Assembly (NCBI GenBank): GCA_964017065.1
Contig: OZ024786.1
Coordinates: 6,639,047-6,703,046 of the forward strand
Origin: Haliclona indistincta
Lineage: Eukaryota > Porifera > Demospongiae > Haplosclerida > Chalinidae
Direction of reading: 5' to 3'
DNA length: 64,000 bases
Shown in pieces: positions 10,471 to 22,276 of this stretch; the stretch's first letter is position 1, and every line of letters begins with the position of its first letter. The notes beneath the pieces are model-generated. The model searched no databases. It was not told where the DNA came from and was given only the letters and a program-made list of their open reading frames with translations. Position numbers and translations under genes: made by a program.

Positions 10471-12262
10471 CCGCGATTAATTGTAAACGTTACTCCACCC
10501 ACGTCACGCGATGGCTGTTTTTGAATTGTGACAGCTATCTCGGTACTGCGCTTTGTCTCTGCTCTGGACGCTTCAGCGCGGAAGCTAGAGGTACGACAAT
10601 GTTTTCTCAACCTGTACTATGTCCTGGGCTACTGTTATTTGTCCATCAAAGCTTGAGTTGGACCGTCAAAGCTATCTGCTACCATCATACACTTACGCGA
10701 GCAACTATTCTTCGCTTCTTCCCTACACCACGCAGCGCAAGCTGTACCAGGAACCTTCTGTGTTGTTCTAAACTGGACCTTGGCCATTGTGGAAGACTGT
10801 TTGAGCGTGATAACGACATCATCAACGGCTTTCAACTTGTACCGGGCGTGTCTAACTCCACCTACCTCACCGCCATTTTTCCAATCATGTTGCTGTAACT
10901 TGGAGAGCAGTTTGTGCCGCTTCTACTCGCCTCTGCGTGTTTGCTACAGCTAAGTGAGTGTTGTCTATCATACTAGTGTACTCCAGAGCTTTGCTAGTAA
11001 ACTTTTAAGCTTTGTATGACCCGTCAAAGCTACTCGTCAGCAAGTGATGGCGGACGAGTGAGTTGTCACGCTTCTCCTTCGTGTTGCTCTGTGTACACGG
11101 CAACTACAGCCTCTTAGGATGTTTAGAACTTGACCATGGTCATTGTGGGAGCCTTTTTGTGTGTGTTACTAAGCACAACTGCTGTTGACAGCATTGTTGG
11201 AGCTCATTTTCTGCCTCAACTAGAACAGAAATAATTTCCAGGAGAACACAGCTTTGTTGCTGCACACTTTGTATCACTATTTTACACTTCCAACAGCTTA
11301 GTAAGTGTTATAAACATCTGGTTTGCCTTGAGCTATCTACCAGCAAGCTATTGAGTTATTTGTGACAACCAGGTGAGTACATTTTTATACCTATTGTGCC
11401 AGCAAAGAACACTGCTTTCTCTGTACAGCGTACGTGAGCGACGTGTGTATCGTCATGATGCTCAGGCTTGCTATGGACGATTGTAATCTTTAAAAAGGTG
11501 AAAATAGAATGTATTTACCTTGTGTATAATGTTTGTTTTGCTTGTGTGTGTTTGGTGCTAGTGTCTCTTACATTATAACCAGTAAAGCATGCGTGTCGTC
11601 TTGGCTGAAAAATGTCGTGATTGTTGTGTGTATTGTAGCTTGATGGCAGTCATTGCGTGTGCATTGTAGCTTGATGGTAGTCATGGCAGTAGTTAGCGTG
11701 TCATACACTTCAGTTGTACAGTTATATTATGCTCATGTTATCAGTGTTATTAGCCTCTTCTCATCTATTACAGTGCTGAGAAACTACCATGCTATCTGCT
11801 GATACCTTGACGTGTTTTTGCTGTCTGCTCAAGATCAAAATACTTGTTCAAGCTTTCCATTACTTTTATGTTGATTGCTGTGATTGATAATAATATTCAA
11901 ACACACACCACCCTCTTCTGCCTGAGTAGCAAACTGTCTGTGAAAGCAAGTACAGCACTCGTCTCAACAACAAAGCAGTGTAGACACTGTACTATTGCAG
12001 CAAGAAGCTGTCAGTTATCACTGCTTGGTGGGCGTTTGTTTACACAGACTAACGAGTGTTAGAAACCACAATAAACAAGTTAGAATACTATAGCAACTAT
12101 GTTTCAACGTTGCCAAGGAGTTTTGGCTGCAACAAAGTAAGTTGGCTGGCGCTAGCGGTAGCTGTTTCGAGGTAACGAAGACGCGCATATATATATGCGC
12201 GTCGCGTATACGGGTGGATTTCATCGCGCATAAATATATGCGCGTCGCGGTAAAAGGGTTAA
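10459..12262. mobile_element. piggyBac-like non-autonomous element (TTAA flanks)
   Basis: The ends read TTAA-CCCTCTTACCGCGA at 10,459 and TCGCGGTAAAAGGG-TTAA at 12,262, an inverted repeat of about 14 bp flanked by TTAA. TTAA duplication with CCC/GGG termini is the hallmark of piggyBac. The 1.8-kb interior has no transposase frame. Its right end holds two nested palindromes built on 'gcgcatatatatatgcgc' near 12,183-12,245. A TTAA-ended motif in the neighbouring foldback's left arm (AGGGTTAA near 9958) suggests an older related insertion. Confidence 0.7.
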
Positions 12263-13329
12263 GTGATCAGGTTGGTTAGTATTATTATTATGTGTGTATC
12301 GTCAAAGAGACAGCTATTATTTACTGTCTTACTATTCACAAAGCACCAGAAATATCTTCATAATAATGCTGTCGGGAGTGTCTTGTGTCGAGTGCTATGA
12401 CTATGCCTTGTAATAGCTTTACCAGTTTACCCAGTAACTGGGTGTAGCCTTCAAGTGAGCCTGAGTGAACTATGAGACTGGGTGAATATGTTCATACTAC
12501 GGTAGTATAGAACACCTATGTGTTTTACGAACTCTAGTTATCACTCAATAAAAGGTGAATGATACAACTGGGCAAGTTATAATTATAATAATGCACCACA
12601 TCAATAATCAGTCCATTGTGTGTTGACCATGCCCACATTGGTAACACCCTGCTCACAAATGCACATACCTGAGCAAACAATCCAGTTCTTTTACTCCTGG
12701 TCTGAGACACTTTGATGATACTCCTACTCTCCAGAGGTGTTAACAGAAATCAATCCCTAGTAAATGAGACAGTAGTTGAGAAAAAGAGAGATAGAATAGA
12801 ACACTGTGACTAACATCGTATATTGCATATAATTCTTTTGAAGGCAGATGCCATATGTTGGTGCTATGCTTAAACCTTCTCGAAAAAGTAATTGCTTCAC
12901 TAAAATTGTCACCATTAGCCAGTGGACTTTTCAATGAGTTTTTCCTCTAGCACATAGGCTGGTTACACAAGGCTGACAATTCCCACGAAAATCTTGTGTG
13001 ACTAAGCATGTGACAGTTACACCATTGACTCATGAATTTACTTTTAGCTTCAGTCACATCACGATAGCAAGAGGAGTGAGGAACGGACAAAAAAGAGACC
13101 ACACTATGCCAGGAATATTCAGCCCTACTGTACATGACCACAGTCGGTGAATTTTGCTTCAAGCTAGACTGTTGTACTGATATGGATGAGACAGAGTACC
13201 GGATACCACGATTGCCTACTACTGGACACACATACAAACACACACAATCACACATACAAAGCAAAGAGCAAAGTTTTGCTACTCTACCGGGTCACGCGTA
13301 CATAGCAAGGTATAAAGCCTAGGAACCTG
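12263..13329. other. Non-coding stretch between insertions
   Basis: No exon or domain recognised. This is part of the DNA that separates arm B' from arm A'; it has no counterpart that I can see between arms A and B on the left. Confidence 0.4.
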
Positions 13330-13620
13330 TGCACTAAAAAGGCACTGTGTTCAGTGCACTAGAGCCGAGCAACTGAACTCGCAGGAGGACCAGCTGTGTC
13401 TTCCACTACAGGTGTGTGGCACTATTGTACAACGCTGTTGGCGGTTGGACGGTGAGACACAGGACTTTGCTCCCCAGTATAAGACCATGCATGTACCCGC
13501 TTTACAGATGGGTGCGCTGGAAGAACGTGATGGACTCACATTTTCTCCTGCCCTAGTTGGATTCGAACCAGTGACCCTTTACTTGTAGCAGAACCACCAG
13601 ACTGACCAGAGCACCCCACA
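13330..13620 (-). mobile_element. tRNA-derived SINE
   Basis: On the minus strand the 3' portion of this segment (13,553-13,620) reads as a tRNA-like head with GGTGCTCTGGTCAGTCTGG (A-box region) and GGTTCGAATCC (B-box). It is followed by a body that includes the complement of 'tttacagatgggtg', which is shared with a second copy at 54,035-54,222. No full cloverleaf is expected or seen. Confidence 0.7.
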
Positions 13621-13744
13621 TAAAAAGTAGCAACAAAAATAACATACTAAAGAACACATCCACTATTACATGTAGACAGACTGGTACTCTCAGTCGGATT
13701 CCTTGATTCCTCGCTGCTTCGACTAGCAGTACTCGCCCGCGGCC

Positions 13745-14735
13745 GCGTACTGCTATAGTCGCCATTTTAATTGTAGAATGTAGGTGTGGCGAAGTAGGCG
13801 TGTTCGTTCGCTTCGGACTGAGTCCTGGTTTGTTACGTTACGGCGAGTTCGTCGATTATGACCAATTCTGACTTGCAGAAATTGAAAATTGAAATTTGGT
13901 TTTTGACACTTTGAATTGCATTGTTGAAAAATAGAAAATACTGATTTTATAGTATTTTTAATCTTGTTTAATATTGAATATTGACTGATCCAAATGTACA
14001 CTGACCCAGCAGCACTCGCCCGCTCTGTTCGTCTTCGTCTTAGTTTATGACGTATCAATGACGTTTTTCAAGATGATGACCGTACATTCCCCCATATTCT
14101 ATCGGATATGCAGATAAATTGACGTCATCAATCTGGCAACAGTCATTGGAATGTCATAACTAAGACGAAGACGAACAGAGCGGGCGAGTGCTGCTGCTAC
14201 CAGCACCTCGTATTCGCCGACGGTGTAAGTTACAGCCACGAGCGAAGAGCTGTGATTAGCTAAGGCATAAGGCTACTTGCCTGCGGAGCGCTTTTTCTTA
14301 ACTCGCAAAGTTGCAGATTTTTGAGTCTAAAAACTTTCTGACATTGATTTTTTGTTGATTTTTGAGTTTGTTTTGGACCGAACTTTAGTTTGCGTGATAG
14401 TTAAGCATTGGCTCTAGAGTATTTGGTAGATGAACTAGTTGTTTGCCTGCAAACCGAAGATTTTTCGTTAACTAAGCTTCTTACAGATTTTATGGTCTAA
14501 AAATAAAAGCTAATTGGGTGTTTCCGACAACTGCCACTTCCCCATTTGTATCTTTGAGATCAAGTAAGGCTTGCTGTTTAGACTAAGCACACATACTCTA
14601 GAAGGATGTATCAGCCTTCTCACCAAGTTTGACTGCTATAAAACCTATCGTTTTGTTTTTATGAGTAAAAGTACTAAAAACATTTCATGTTAGTGAAATG
14701 TGCAATTTTGGAATGTCTAGACTGGAAGCACTGTA
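13745..14735 (-). repeat. Arm A' (right) of the long inverted repeat
   Basis: Reverse complement of 202-985, ending GACTGGAAGCACTGTA at 14,735. It contains a 189-bp foldback insertion (14,008-14,196) absent from the left arm. The inner edge keeps TAGTCGCCATTTT opposite the left AAAATGGCGACTA. Confidence 0.8.
14008..14196. mobile_element. Foldback MITE inserted in arm A'
   Basis: About 45-bp near-perfect terminal inverted repeats begin AGCAGCACTCGCCCGCTCTG and continue through 'ttcgtcttcgtcttag'. Comparison with the left arm at about 738-745 gives the empty site, showing that it arrived after the arms were duplicated. No coding capacity. A related palindrome (AGCAGTACTCGCCCGC) is at about 13,726. 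Confidence 0.85.
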
Positions 14736-15500
14736 GTCCTTCAACAACATACATATTTCTGTCTGTTTTTCTGCTGTATGGCTTTCTCTATTTCTTTGTT
14801 GTTGTAAAGCTATGAAATAAATAAATAAGCATTCTCATAAGTCAAAAACAGCTTTTTCCTGTAGCTAGTGTAGTGATATTCATTGGCTGATTTTAGGCAT
14901 GAAATCAAGGAGAGTAGGTGTCTGTCCGGCTGTTCGTCAGTGGAATGTCTTACCAGTGAGCTGTTGTAAGACTGGGTTGGTGGCGACATCATAACAAACC
15001 TCAGGTCACTAACTTCATAGTGATGTCAAGTTAGAAATCTACCTGTAAGGCATGCTTGAGGTTGAACTGAGGTCACATTGAGATGGTAGTCTTTCTGGTG
15101 TCCAGCCATACCATGAACACAGTGGATCACAAAATCATTCTTGTGGGCGGAGATACTGTAGTGCTATAGTGGGAGAGCAGTGCACATTAAGCGGTCGTCA
15201 CATGTAGGTTCTGATTTGTGCTCAACCATTGATCCTTGTTTGGTAGTTTGTAGACTCGATCGAGATAGCAGATATTGGATCGGCTTGATGGCTTGTACTC
15301 TTTTCGCTGGTTTTCTTATTGCCGGAAAAAATTATTAGCACCTTACAAAGCATCATCCTTAGCCACCTACATGTATATAAGCTGATTGCTATTCATGTTA
15401 TCAGTAGTCAGCTGCTTACACTTTAGGCCTTAAATGAGATTCATCACCCAACTGATGACAGTTCATAGAGAATGAAGTTTACATTGTGCTATTGAGCATT
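14736..15500. other. Intergenic, no gene seen
   Basis: Flank outside the long inverted repeat. A short frame near 14,880-14,990 contains CPAVRQWNVLP, faintly like the C-terminal tail of LINE reverse transcriptases, but too short to call. Confidence 0.35.
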
Positions 15501-15501
15501 T

Positions 15502-15744
15502 GATACTCTTGGTGGATGGACTCTTGCTAGATACTCTTGGTGGATGGACTCTTGCTAGATACTCTTGGTTGATGGACTCTTGCTAGATACTCTTGGTGGA
15601 TGGACTCTTGCTAGATACTCTTGGTGGATGGACTCTTGCTAGATACTCTTGGTTGATGGACTCTTGCTAGATACTCTTGGTTGATGGACTCTTGCTAGAT
15701 ACTCTTGGTGGATGGACTCTTGCTAGATACTCTTGGTGGATTGA
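15502..15744 (+). repeat. 28-bp minisatellite, about 8.6 copies
   Basis: Unit GATACTCTTGGTGGATGGAC plus TCTTGCTA repeats every 28 bp with G/T variants (ggtgg or ggttg). There are no spacers between units, so it is not a CRISPR array. Confidence 0.95.
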
Positions 15745-15976
15745 CTTTTATCACTCCACAAGTTTCTTGTACTATGCTTGACCACATGTATAAAGTCAAA
15801 ATAATACTATTTATTAAGTTTTTATAACACTTCACTTATAGCAGTCTGTGTTTTATGCTTTTTAACCCAGGATGAAATGTTCCATGTAAAACAACTTTTC
15901 AAAAGAAATATCAAGCAGTTTATAAACTTAGTTTAGAATGCTTATAATTATTATGACTATAATGCTCAAAATGAGT

Positions 15977-17700
15977 TCAATTATTTACTTGAATGCTCTG
16001 ATAAAACGCCCGTCGTTCTTCCATATACTCCTCCTCCTGGTCTAACCACCTCTCGTGAGTGTCCTCAATCATTCCCTGCACATTGACTATCTCGTCTCGC
16101 TGTCGGTAGCGGTAGCGTCTGGACACACATGAGAACAGCACCAGAGACACCAGGATCAGAAAGCCCTTGACTCCCTCACAGATCAGCCAGGACCTCCTCT
16201 CAATGATGAGATCGTCTAGAATGCCTACTACTAGGTACCTGATGCTGAAGGTGGCATACCACAGACCAATGAACAGCCCCTGAGTAGTGCGAGGAGCCTG
16301 AGCACAGATAAACTCAAACACTGTCATGGAGACAAGCAGAGAAGAGAGACCATTGAGGAGCTGAGGGATGATGAACCACAAGTAGATGTTATCAACTAGA
16401 AGGGATAGTTGGTGATCACCTATTTGACTGTCAAGACATTTATGACTAGGGAGATATTTTGAATAGTTATAGTTATGGTGTTGTTGCCAGTGGGAGGAGT
16501 CATGATTTATAACCACTGTGATATACAGGACAACTTGTACTAACGAGAAGTACAGACCTATCCACATTTTTGTGAGCATACGAATAGAATGAACTTTTGG
16601 AATAATCTTGACGATGACCAGTCGATACAGTGGTATACCCACCACTGTGACAAGAGCAGTCAAATGTTGTGGATTGTACACGATCAGTAGCAGTACTGGT
16701 AGTGAAGGACAGCTGGTCCTCTGGAGCTGTATTGGAGCAGAGTAGCCATCTCCTGCTAGACAGACACAGGAGAAGTGGTAGGATGCGTAGGAATGTCTTG
16801 GTGTCCTCCACCTCCTCATTGGTGAATGGTCCTCCATACTTGTTCTTTCCCAGGTCAATACGGCGTGGAATATCCTCCTCCCAGTAGGTGAAGGCACTGC
16901 GACGCTCAGGGACCTTGTGCTTCCAAGAGTACTTGAGCACTTTGTAGATATTCATGAATGGGTTAAAGTCTGTCTTATGAATGTAGAAGTATTTCTTTGA
17001 AATGCATCAGCATGATTATGTTGAGCATGACAGCTGATACATTAAAAATAATTTCTGGAATATTGTTGACGAGTATTTCGGCTGTAGTGCCATGATATGA
17101 CTCTAGCACTGTCATTTGCCCCACTTGGTCACTTTCTTACACATAGAACTGTACCAGTTCGCCAACACTTTGAACCCAGTAGTACCAGTTGATAAAGGAT
17201 ATTAACTTGGTTGTCGGAGCCTCTAGTAGTTGATCCAGTCCAAACTGGACAATTTTAGCTTCATACAATCCTACCCCAATCATGTACATTATTATAATAA
17301 AATTATAAGCGAATAGTGGACTTGCTGTTGTGTGATGTAATATCATGCTTTCTGTAAATATGCTAGTTGCAGTATCTATAGCCAGATAAACCAAATTGGT
17401 GATGGTAATAGTAGTCAATATAATCAATGAAGCCTTCAGTACACGATACCTGGTCAGGTAGACATCAGCCAGATGACCCAGCACTGGGTACACCAGGAGT
17501 AGTACTCCCTGTCCTGCTATAATAATTCTTGTTGTAATTGTTTCTGAACGAAGTAGGAACCTCTTCTTACTAAAATCAGTAAAAGCCAATCCAAAACAGC
17601 AGACCATCACTATTATATATCCACTCAGCTTCATCTTTGGACTAGTCTTATTTTTTATTCCTACCATTATCATTATTTTTTTAGACTGAACATTTAAATC
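15977..17700 (-). pseudogene. Broken SLC15/POT-family (PTR) proton-coupled transporter
   Basis: Homology runs over most of a major-facilitator transporter. Recognisable parts are an N-terminal half with hydrophobic segments and LVYPVLGHLADVYLTRYRVL, FINWYYWVQSVG, then FTYWEEDIPRRIDLGKNKYG with GGPFTNEEVEDTKTFLRI, LAGDGYSAPIQLQ, and a C-terminal half with GLFIGLWYATFSIRYL and a charged tail. The frame is broken three times: an in-frame TAA near 17,140, a frameshift near 17,005 and another near 16,757. No intron of plausible size repairs these. The open frame upstream of about 17,760 is contributed by a MITE. It is most likely a decayed peptide/nitrate-type transporter; clustered sequencing indels are the alternative. 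Confidence 0.75.
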
Positions 17701-17763
17701 ATTGAGTGTGTTTTTACTTTCATTTTCATAATGTTTCTCAATCAATCTACTGTGAATATGACA

Positions 17764-18053
17764 CAGGGTTCTATCCACTGGGGGGGGGTGGAGGGGAAAA
17801 TTCTCCCCCAAACTCTCCAACTTCCCCCCAAAATTTGCCACTGGCATGAAGTATCACTTTAATGTTTGTGACTTAAATCATAGATAATGCTTAAATTACG
17901 TCAAAGTGTCTCAAAATGGCCATTTTAAAGGTCTTAATTTCAAAATTTTCCTCGGCCAGACCCCCCTAGCAGACTGTAGCTACGCTACAGTCCCATCTCA
18001 CACCTCTCACTAAAGCCTTCCCCTCAAAAAATAAAATCCTAGATAGAACCCTG
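17764..18053. mobile_element. 290-bp MITE with CAGGGTTCTATC termini
   Basis: The left end CAGGGTTCTATCCACTG and right end complement of CAGGGTTCTATCTAGG form short terminal inverted repeats. The interior holds poly-G and 'cccccc' runs. It abuts the 5' side of the transporter pseudogene and supplies a spurious N-terminal extension to its open frame. Confidence 0.7.
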
Positions 18054-19040
18054 ACACTTGTCACTGCAAGGCATTTGAAGCATCAAAGAAAATTAAATTC
18101 AACACCTCCATTGGTTATGATTCAGTATAGATTTACTTTCATGTTTTTATATTTTGACCATGATTAGTGACAACACTTGAACGTTGTTTTATTTCTCTAT
18201 TTCTAGAATCATGTAATTATTCATAATTTTTATAGTTTATAGAGATTGCACAAGAAATCTATTATAGTTACAGAAATTGCCAGGATGCCTGGTACCATTT
18301 GTTAATCTAGAAATCTCACTACAATTCAGAATCTAACTTGCTATCTTTCTACCTGCACAGCAAACCATGAAGACTTTAGCTTCTCGTTACACACCCATGA
18401 AGTCTACGATATATTCCCTCAAAATGGGTCTAAAACTTGTTCCTTGTTGCCGATTAGATTCTAACTTTCTAAAGCATGTTCGAGCTTCATAAAGCTGTAT
18501 AAGGCAAGCTGCTGCAGTCACGAAGATGTTCTTTAGACACCTAGATAATAAATCAAACAGCTTGTCTGGGCCTCAACACTGACATACATTCAAGCATATG
18601 CATACTGCAAACGTTTCACCACAAGTCAGATAAAACCTATCTAGCAGTTACTTACTATTTTTATAATGTAATATCACGAACTCTGAACTCATGAATAAGC
18701 AAAACATATTTTTGATATTGTATTTATTTGTGCTGGTCACCCTGTCTCTACTTGTATTTTCTGTTATCTATTTAAACCCCGATTCCGTTCTGTATCACTG
18801 TTCTGTGCTTGTTGTTGTAATAATACTTGAGTTTATGAGAGGTGATTTGGATAATTGTTGAGATTGCGCGTTATAGCGAGTGGGTACACTGCAAGGCAGT
18901 TCAGCTGATTGAGATATGATTATAGCAAATAGCACGAGGCATACAGAATCACGTGATACAATAGAAATAATAATAATAATAATAAGTCAGCAACATGCAA
19001 GAAGTCAATGAGTGAAGTGAACACAATTATTTCAACACTC
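18054..19040. other. AT-rich stretch, possible LTR of the adjacent copia element
   Basis: On the minus strand a purine-rich GAGTGAGGAGGAG is followed by TGTTGAAATAATTG near 19,037, the expected position of a polypurine tract and 3' LTR start. I could not match this region to sequence upstream of the element, so the LTR is unverified. A short (AAT)n run lies near 18,970. Confidence 0.4.
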
Positions 19041-19167
19041 CTCCTCACTCATGCTTCAATGTTCAATGGTCCGATGCCAATCTTGTCATGAAGTGTGCAG
19101 AAACGTTCCTGTGCAGTCCTTTCGAGAATATGTCGGCCAACATCTCCTGAGTAGGGCAATACTTTAG

Positions 19168-19730
19168 CTTATACCATACTTCAATGTTTCTGACCAATCA
19201 GATTGCTCAAAACGAGGTGATTTATTTCACTTATTACACCTCCAATTTCACTTATTACACCTCCAATTTTAATTATTACACCGCAATCCTTCAACTTTCA
19301 AGATGGCCTCTTCCGTTGTGAACAAAACTGTTATACTGTCATAGCTTGAAAAAAGATTTGATTCACGCACTTACATCGCTTCTACACGGCTGGAAGATAG
19401 TAAACTGAACTACGGCGTCGTCACATAGGCTAACTTATGAATTCAAACGACGCGCTCTTACACGATCGTCGCTCGATGATGGAAACGGCGACACTACTGG
19501 CTTCTCGCAACAGTAGAGGGCTTGTTTCAGTGCTTGGTAGTCTTGGGAAGCTTACCTGAGAGCGCAGTTTGGTATAAATACCTTATACCATGAATCAGTC
19601 AGGCAATACGGGATTAAAATCACCTTGGAAACCGAAATAGAAGCCCTCGCGCTTCGCACTCGGGTCGTCTATACCATCGGTTTCCGCGGTGATTTATATC
19701 TCGTATTGCCCTCCTTTTCATGGTATAACC
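19168..19730. mobile_element. Foldback MITE inserted in copia RNase H
   Basis: The ends read TTATACCATA and its complement TATGGTATAA. A long internal hairpin covers about 19,575-19,728, and CCAATCAGATTGCTC lies about 25 bp inside one end. The copia frame is contiguous if this segment is removed, which defines the insertion well. Confidence 0.8.
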
Positions 19731-20737
19731 TATATATAATCACACCATTCTGGACTTGCTCTCGGATGAAATGATGTCGAATGTCAATGTGTTTCGCTCG
19801 CCCGTGAAATTGAGGATTTTTAGACATCGATATAGCTGCTTGGTTGTCTTCTTGAAGTATCGTAGGTCCTGGTTGTGGATTTCCTAGATCGGAATTTAGC
19901 TTTTTCATCCACATGACCTCTTGAGTAGCACTAGATAGCGCCAGATACTCCGCCTCAGCGGTTGAGAGTGCCACAGTATCTTGTCTCTTACTGCGCCATG
20001 ATACTGGGCCGCCAGCAATCTGGAAGACAAATCCTGAGGTTGATCTCCTGTCATTTTTTGCTTCCTGCCCAGTCAGCATCCGAAAAGCACACACAGTTTC
20101 TGGACTCCTCTCCATGAAAGGTGATACCATACTTCACCGTCCCTTTCAGGTACCTCAGAACTCGCTTTAGGGCAGTCCAGTGGCTCTTGTTCGGCTTGCT
20201 TGAAAACCTAGCTAGTATTCCGACAGCGAAAGTGATACCTGGTCTTGTTGTCGTTGCTAGGTACATCAGACTCCCAACTGCTGAGCTGTATTGATGCTGA
20301 TTTAGCAACGGCTCCTTCTCGTCTGCTTTTACCAATTGATTACCAGTCTCAGCAGGTGTCTTGGCTGGATTGCAATCAAGCATCTCCATTTTAGCCAGCA
20401 GTCGTTCCGTGTAGGCTGGTTGTCCCATCCATACCGTTTTCTTGTCACGGTTAATTCTGAACAATCGAATTACCTAGGAAATAACTCAGTTCTCCTAGGT
20501 CCTTGCTAGGTCCTTGATGTCAAACTTGGCAGCTAGCTGTTTCTTCACTCTCTCAATGCTTGTCTTATCACTTCCAGCAATGACAATGTCATCAACATAT
20601 ACTCCCATGTACAGCGAGGTATCATCTGTTAGATGATAGATGCAAGGATCAGAGTCCAACTGAACAAAACCCAACTGCTTAAGGTGTGTGTCGAGAAACA
20701 TGTTCCATGATCTGGAAGACTGCTTCATTCCATAAGT

Positions 20738-21075
20738 ATTAGTTATTGCCCTCACGCGAGGGCATTAACCAACATTAATGACCGCGGGAGAGTCGGTTGC
20801 CCGAGTAACGGTCGAGGGCACAGCCCGAGACTGTACGAGGGCAACCGACTTTCCCAAGGTCATTAATGTCGGTTAATGTCCGAGTTGTGTAGGGCAATAA
20901 ATGATTTATTACATAGTTCATCTCTGTGAGCGCAATAACATCGCGAATTTTTCAAACTTGCAAAGACGCAACGGTCTGTTGCTATAGAAGACGCTACGCG
21001 CGGTCAATAACCTACATTAATGCCCTCGAATAGAGCAATCTGATTGGTGAAAGATGACGTACTATGTAATAAATG
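20738..21075. mobile_element. Second CCAATCAG foldback inserted in copia RT
   Basis: It splits the conserved RT segment at a tyrosine codon in the KSIYG motif, with a TTAT-type duplication. It contains palindromic 'gccctcgNNcgagggc' blocks and a GAGCAATCTGATTGGT motif about 25 bp from its right end. No coding capacity. Confidence 0.75.
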
Positions 21076-21783
21076 CTCTTCTTCAATCGACACACTAGTC
21101 GCTCTCCTCCTGGGTTCTCCTCATAGCCATCCGGTTGCTCCATGTACACCTCTTCATTAAGAGCACCGTTAAGGAATGCTGTAGTTACGTCAACATGATG
21201 AAGTGTCAGTCCATATAGAGATGAGATCGCAGTGAGGGTTCTCAATGATTCTTGTCTCACAACTGGGCTAAACGTCTCGTCATAGTCAGAGCCGAATTCT
21301 TGACTAAAACCTCTTGCGACGAGACGAGTTTTGTAACGTTCAAATGACCCATCTGCATTTGTCTACTGCCAACTCATCGAAGATTTCTATCATCTTAATA
21401 TACTCACTCATCGATCCACAGTCACCCAGCTTCATTGTGTGATTGTGAACAGCTTCTTTCTCAAAATTAGCTTATTTGCCCACGTCTTCTTCTGGAATTA
21501 GCGCTGAGCTTTTTCCACACTGCTGCAGGATCTTCCGTGTCTCCAAGCAAGTATAGGAGCGAGGGATCAACAGCCAGTACAATCGTAGCCAGTGCTTGAT
21601 CCCTACGTGAGTTGTACTTCGCTAATCTCTCAGCATTACCTCCATCAGGAGCAGCTTCAGTCTCTGAAACGATTCCCCACACGCCTTCTCTGATTAGAGC
21701 CATCCGACACTGGATTTTCCAGGTCGCGTAGTTGTTGCCGTTCAGTGCTACAATGGAGACGGTCTTTCCTTCAGACGCCATTC

Positions 21784-22276
21784 GCTGGGCCCATAACCGG
21801 TTAGGTTTTAGCAGAAAATTATTATTGGTTATTTCTGAATCACAAGAGATTATACATGAGGCGATTACATAAGATTACATAACAACATTACGTAATAAAC
21901 ACAACACAATGTCTGAGTGTCAATACAGAGTATTTGTATTTGTCAATAGTTAACAATACACGAGATTAAAAAATAAACAAGTTAATAGATGGCAATAGAC
22001 TATAGATGGGCAGCCCAACATTTGGGAGATATCTATAAAGTGTTACGATTGTATAAAGTGTTATGTTTAGCCACTGATGTATAGGGGTGCATGGTCTATT
22101 ACCCAGTCAATCATGTTGCATTACCATTCTGTGTTGCCTCCTTGTTTGTTTACATTGTGGGCCAGTGGCTGATTTCTTCATTTCTAATCTACCATCCCTA
22201 CGTACTTTTGATTTATATACTTTTTATTTTCTTCCATAATAATAATTAGTTGCTTGTTCATCACTTACCATCACAG
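21784..22276. other. AT-rich spacer
   Basis: It begins with the primer-binding-site-like sequence of the copia element and then has no recognised content. The expected 5' LTR could not be confirmed. Confidence 0.4.

Larger units (their letters stand above)
19044..21783 (-). mobile_element. Degenerate Ty1/copia retrotransposon
   Basis: Minus-strand fragments in order are a gag-like N-terminus (21,467-21,781, beginning just after the PBS-like 'ggttatgggccca'), reverse transcriptase parts (21,080-21,260 and 20,495-20,750, including the YVDD-type segment), and RNase H with the GSLMYLATTTRPD-like and ADIF-type motifs (19,669-20,464, 19,044-19,160). Protease, integrase and the middle of gag are missing, and frameshifts are present, so it is dead. 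Two foldback elements interrupt the polyprotein frame. Copia normally encodes gag-protease-integrase-RT-RNase H. Confidence 0.9.

Noticed and set aside
13553..13620. tRNA gene
   Set aside because: A- and B-box-like sequences are present but no full cloverleaf, and it continues into a repeat body shared with 54 kb, so it is a SINE.
202..14735. Polinton/Maverick identity for the inverted-repeat block
   Set aside because: No polymerase B, packaging ATPase, protease or capsid gene seen, and the integrase belongs to a different group with introns.
15502..15744. Possible CRISPR array (28-bp repeats)
   Set aside because: Units are directly adjacent without unique spacers, and the context is eukaryotic.
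17701..17847. N-terminal extension of the POT-like frame
   Set aside because: The codons beyond about 17,764 lie in a MITE and the rest has no transporter similarity.
18500..19037. 3' LTR of the copia element
   Set aside because: A plausible start exists but I could not find the matching 5' LTR near 21,800-22,250.
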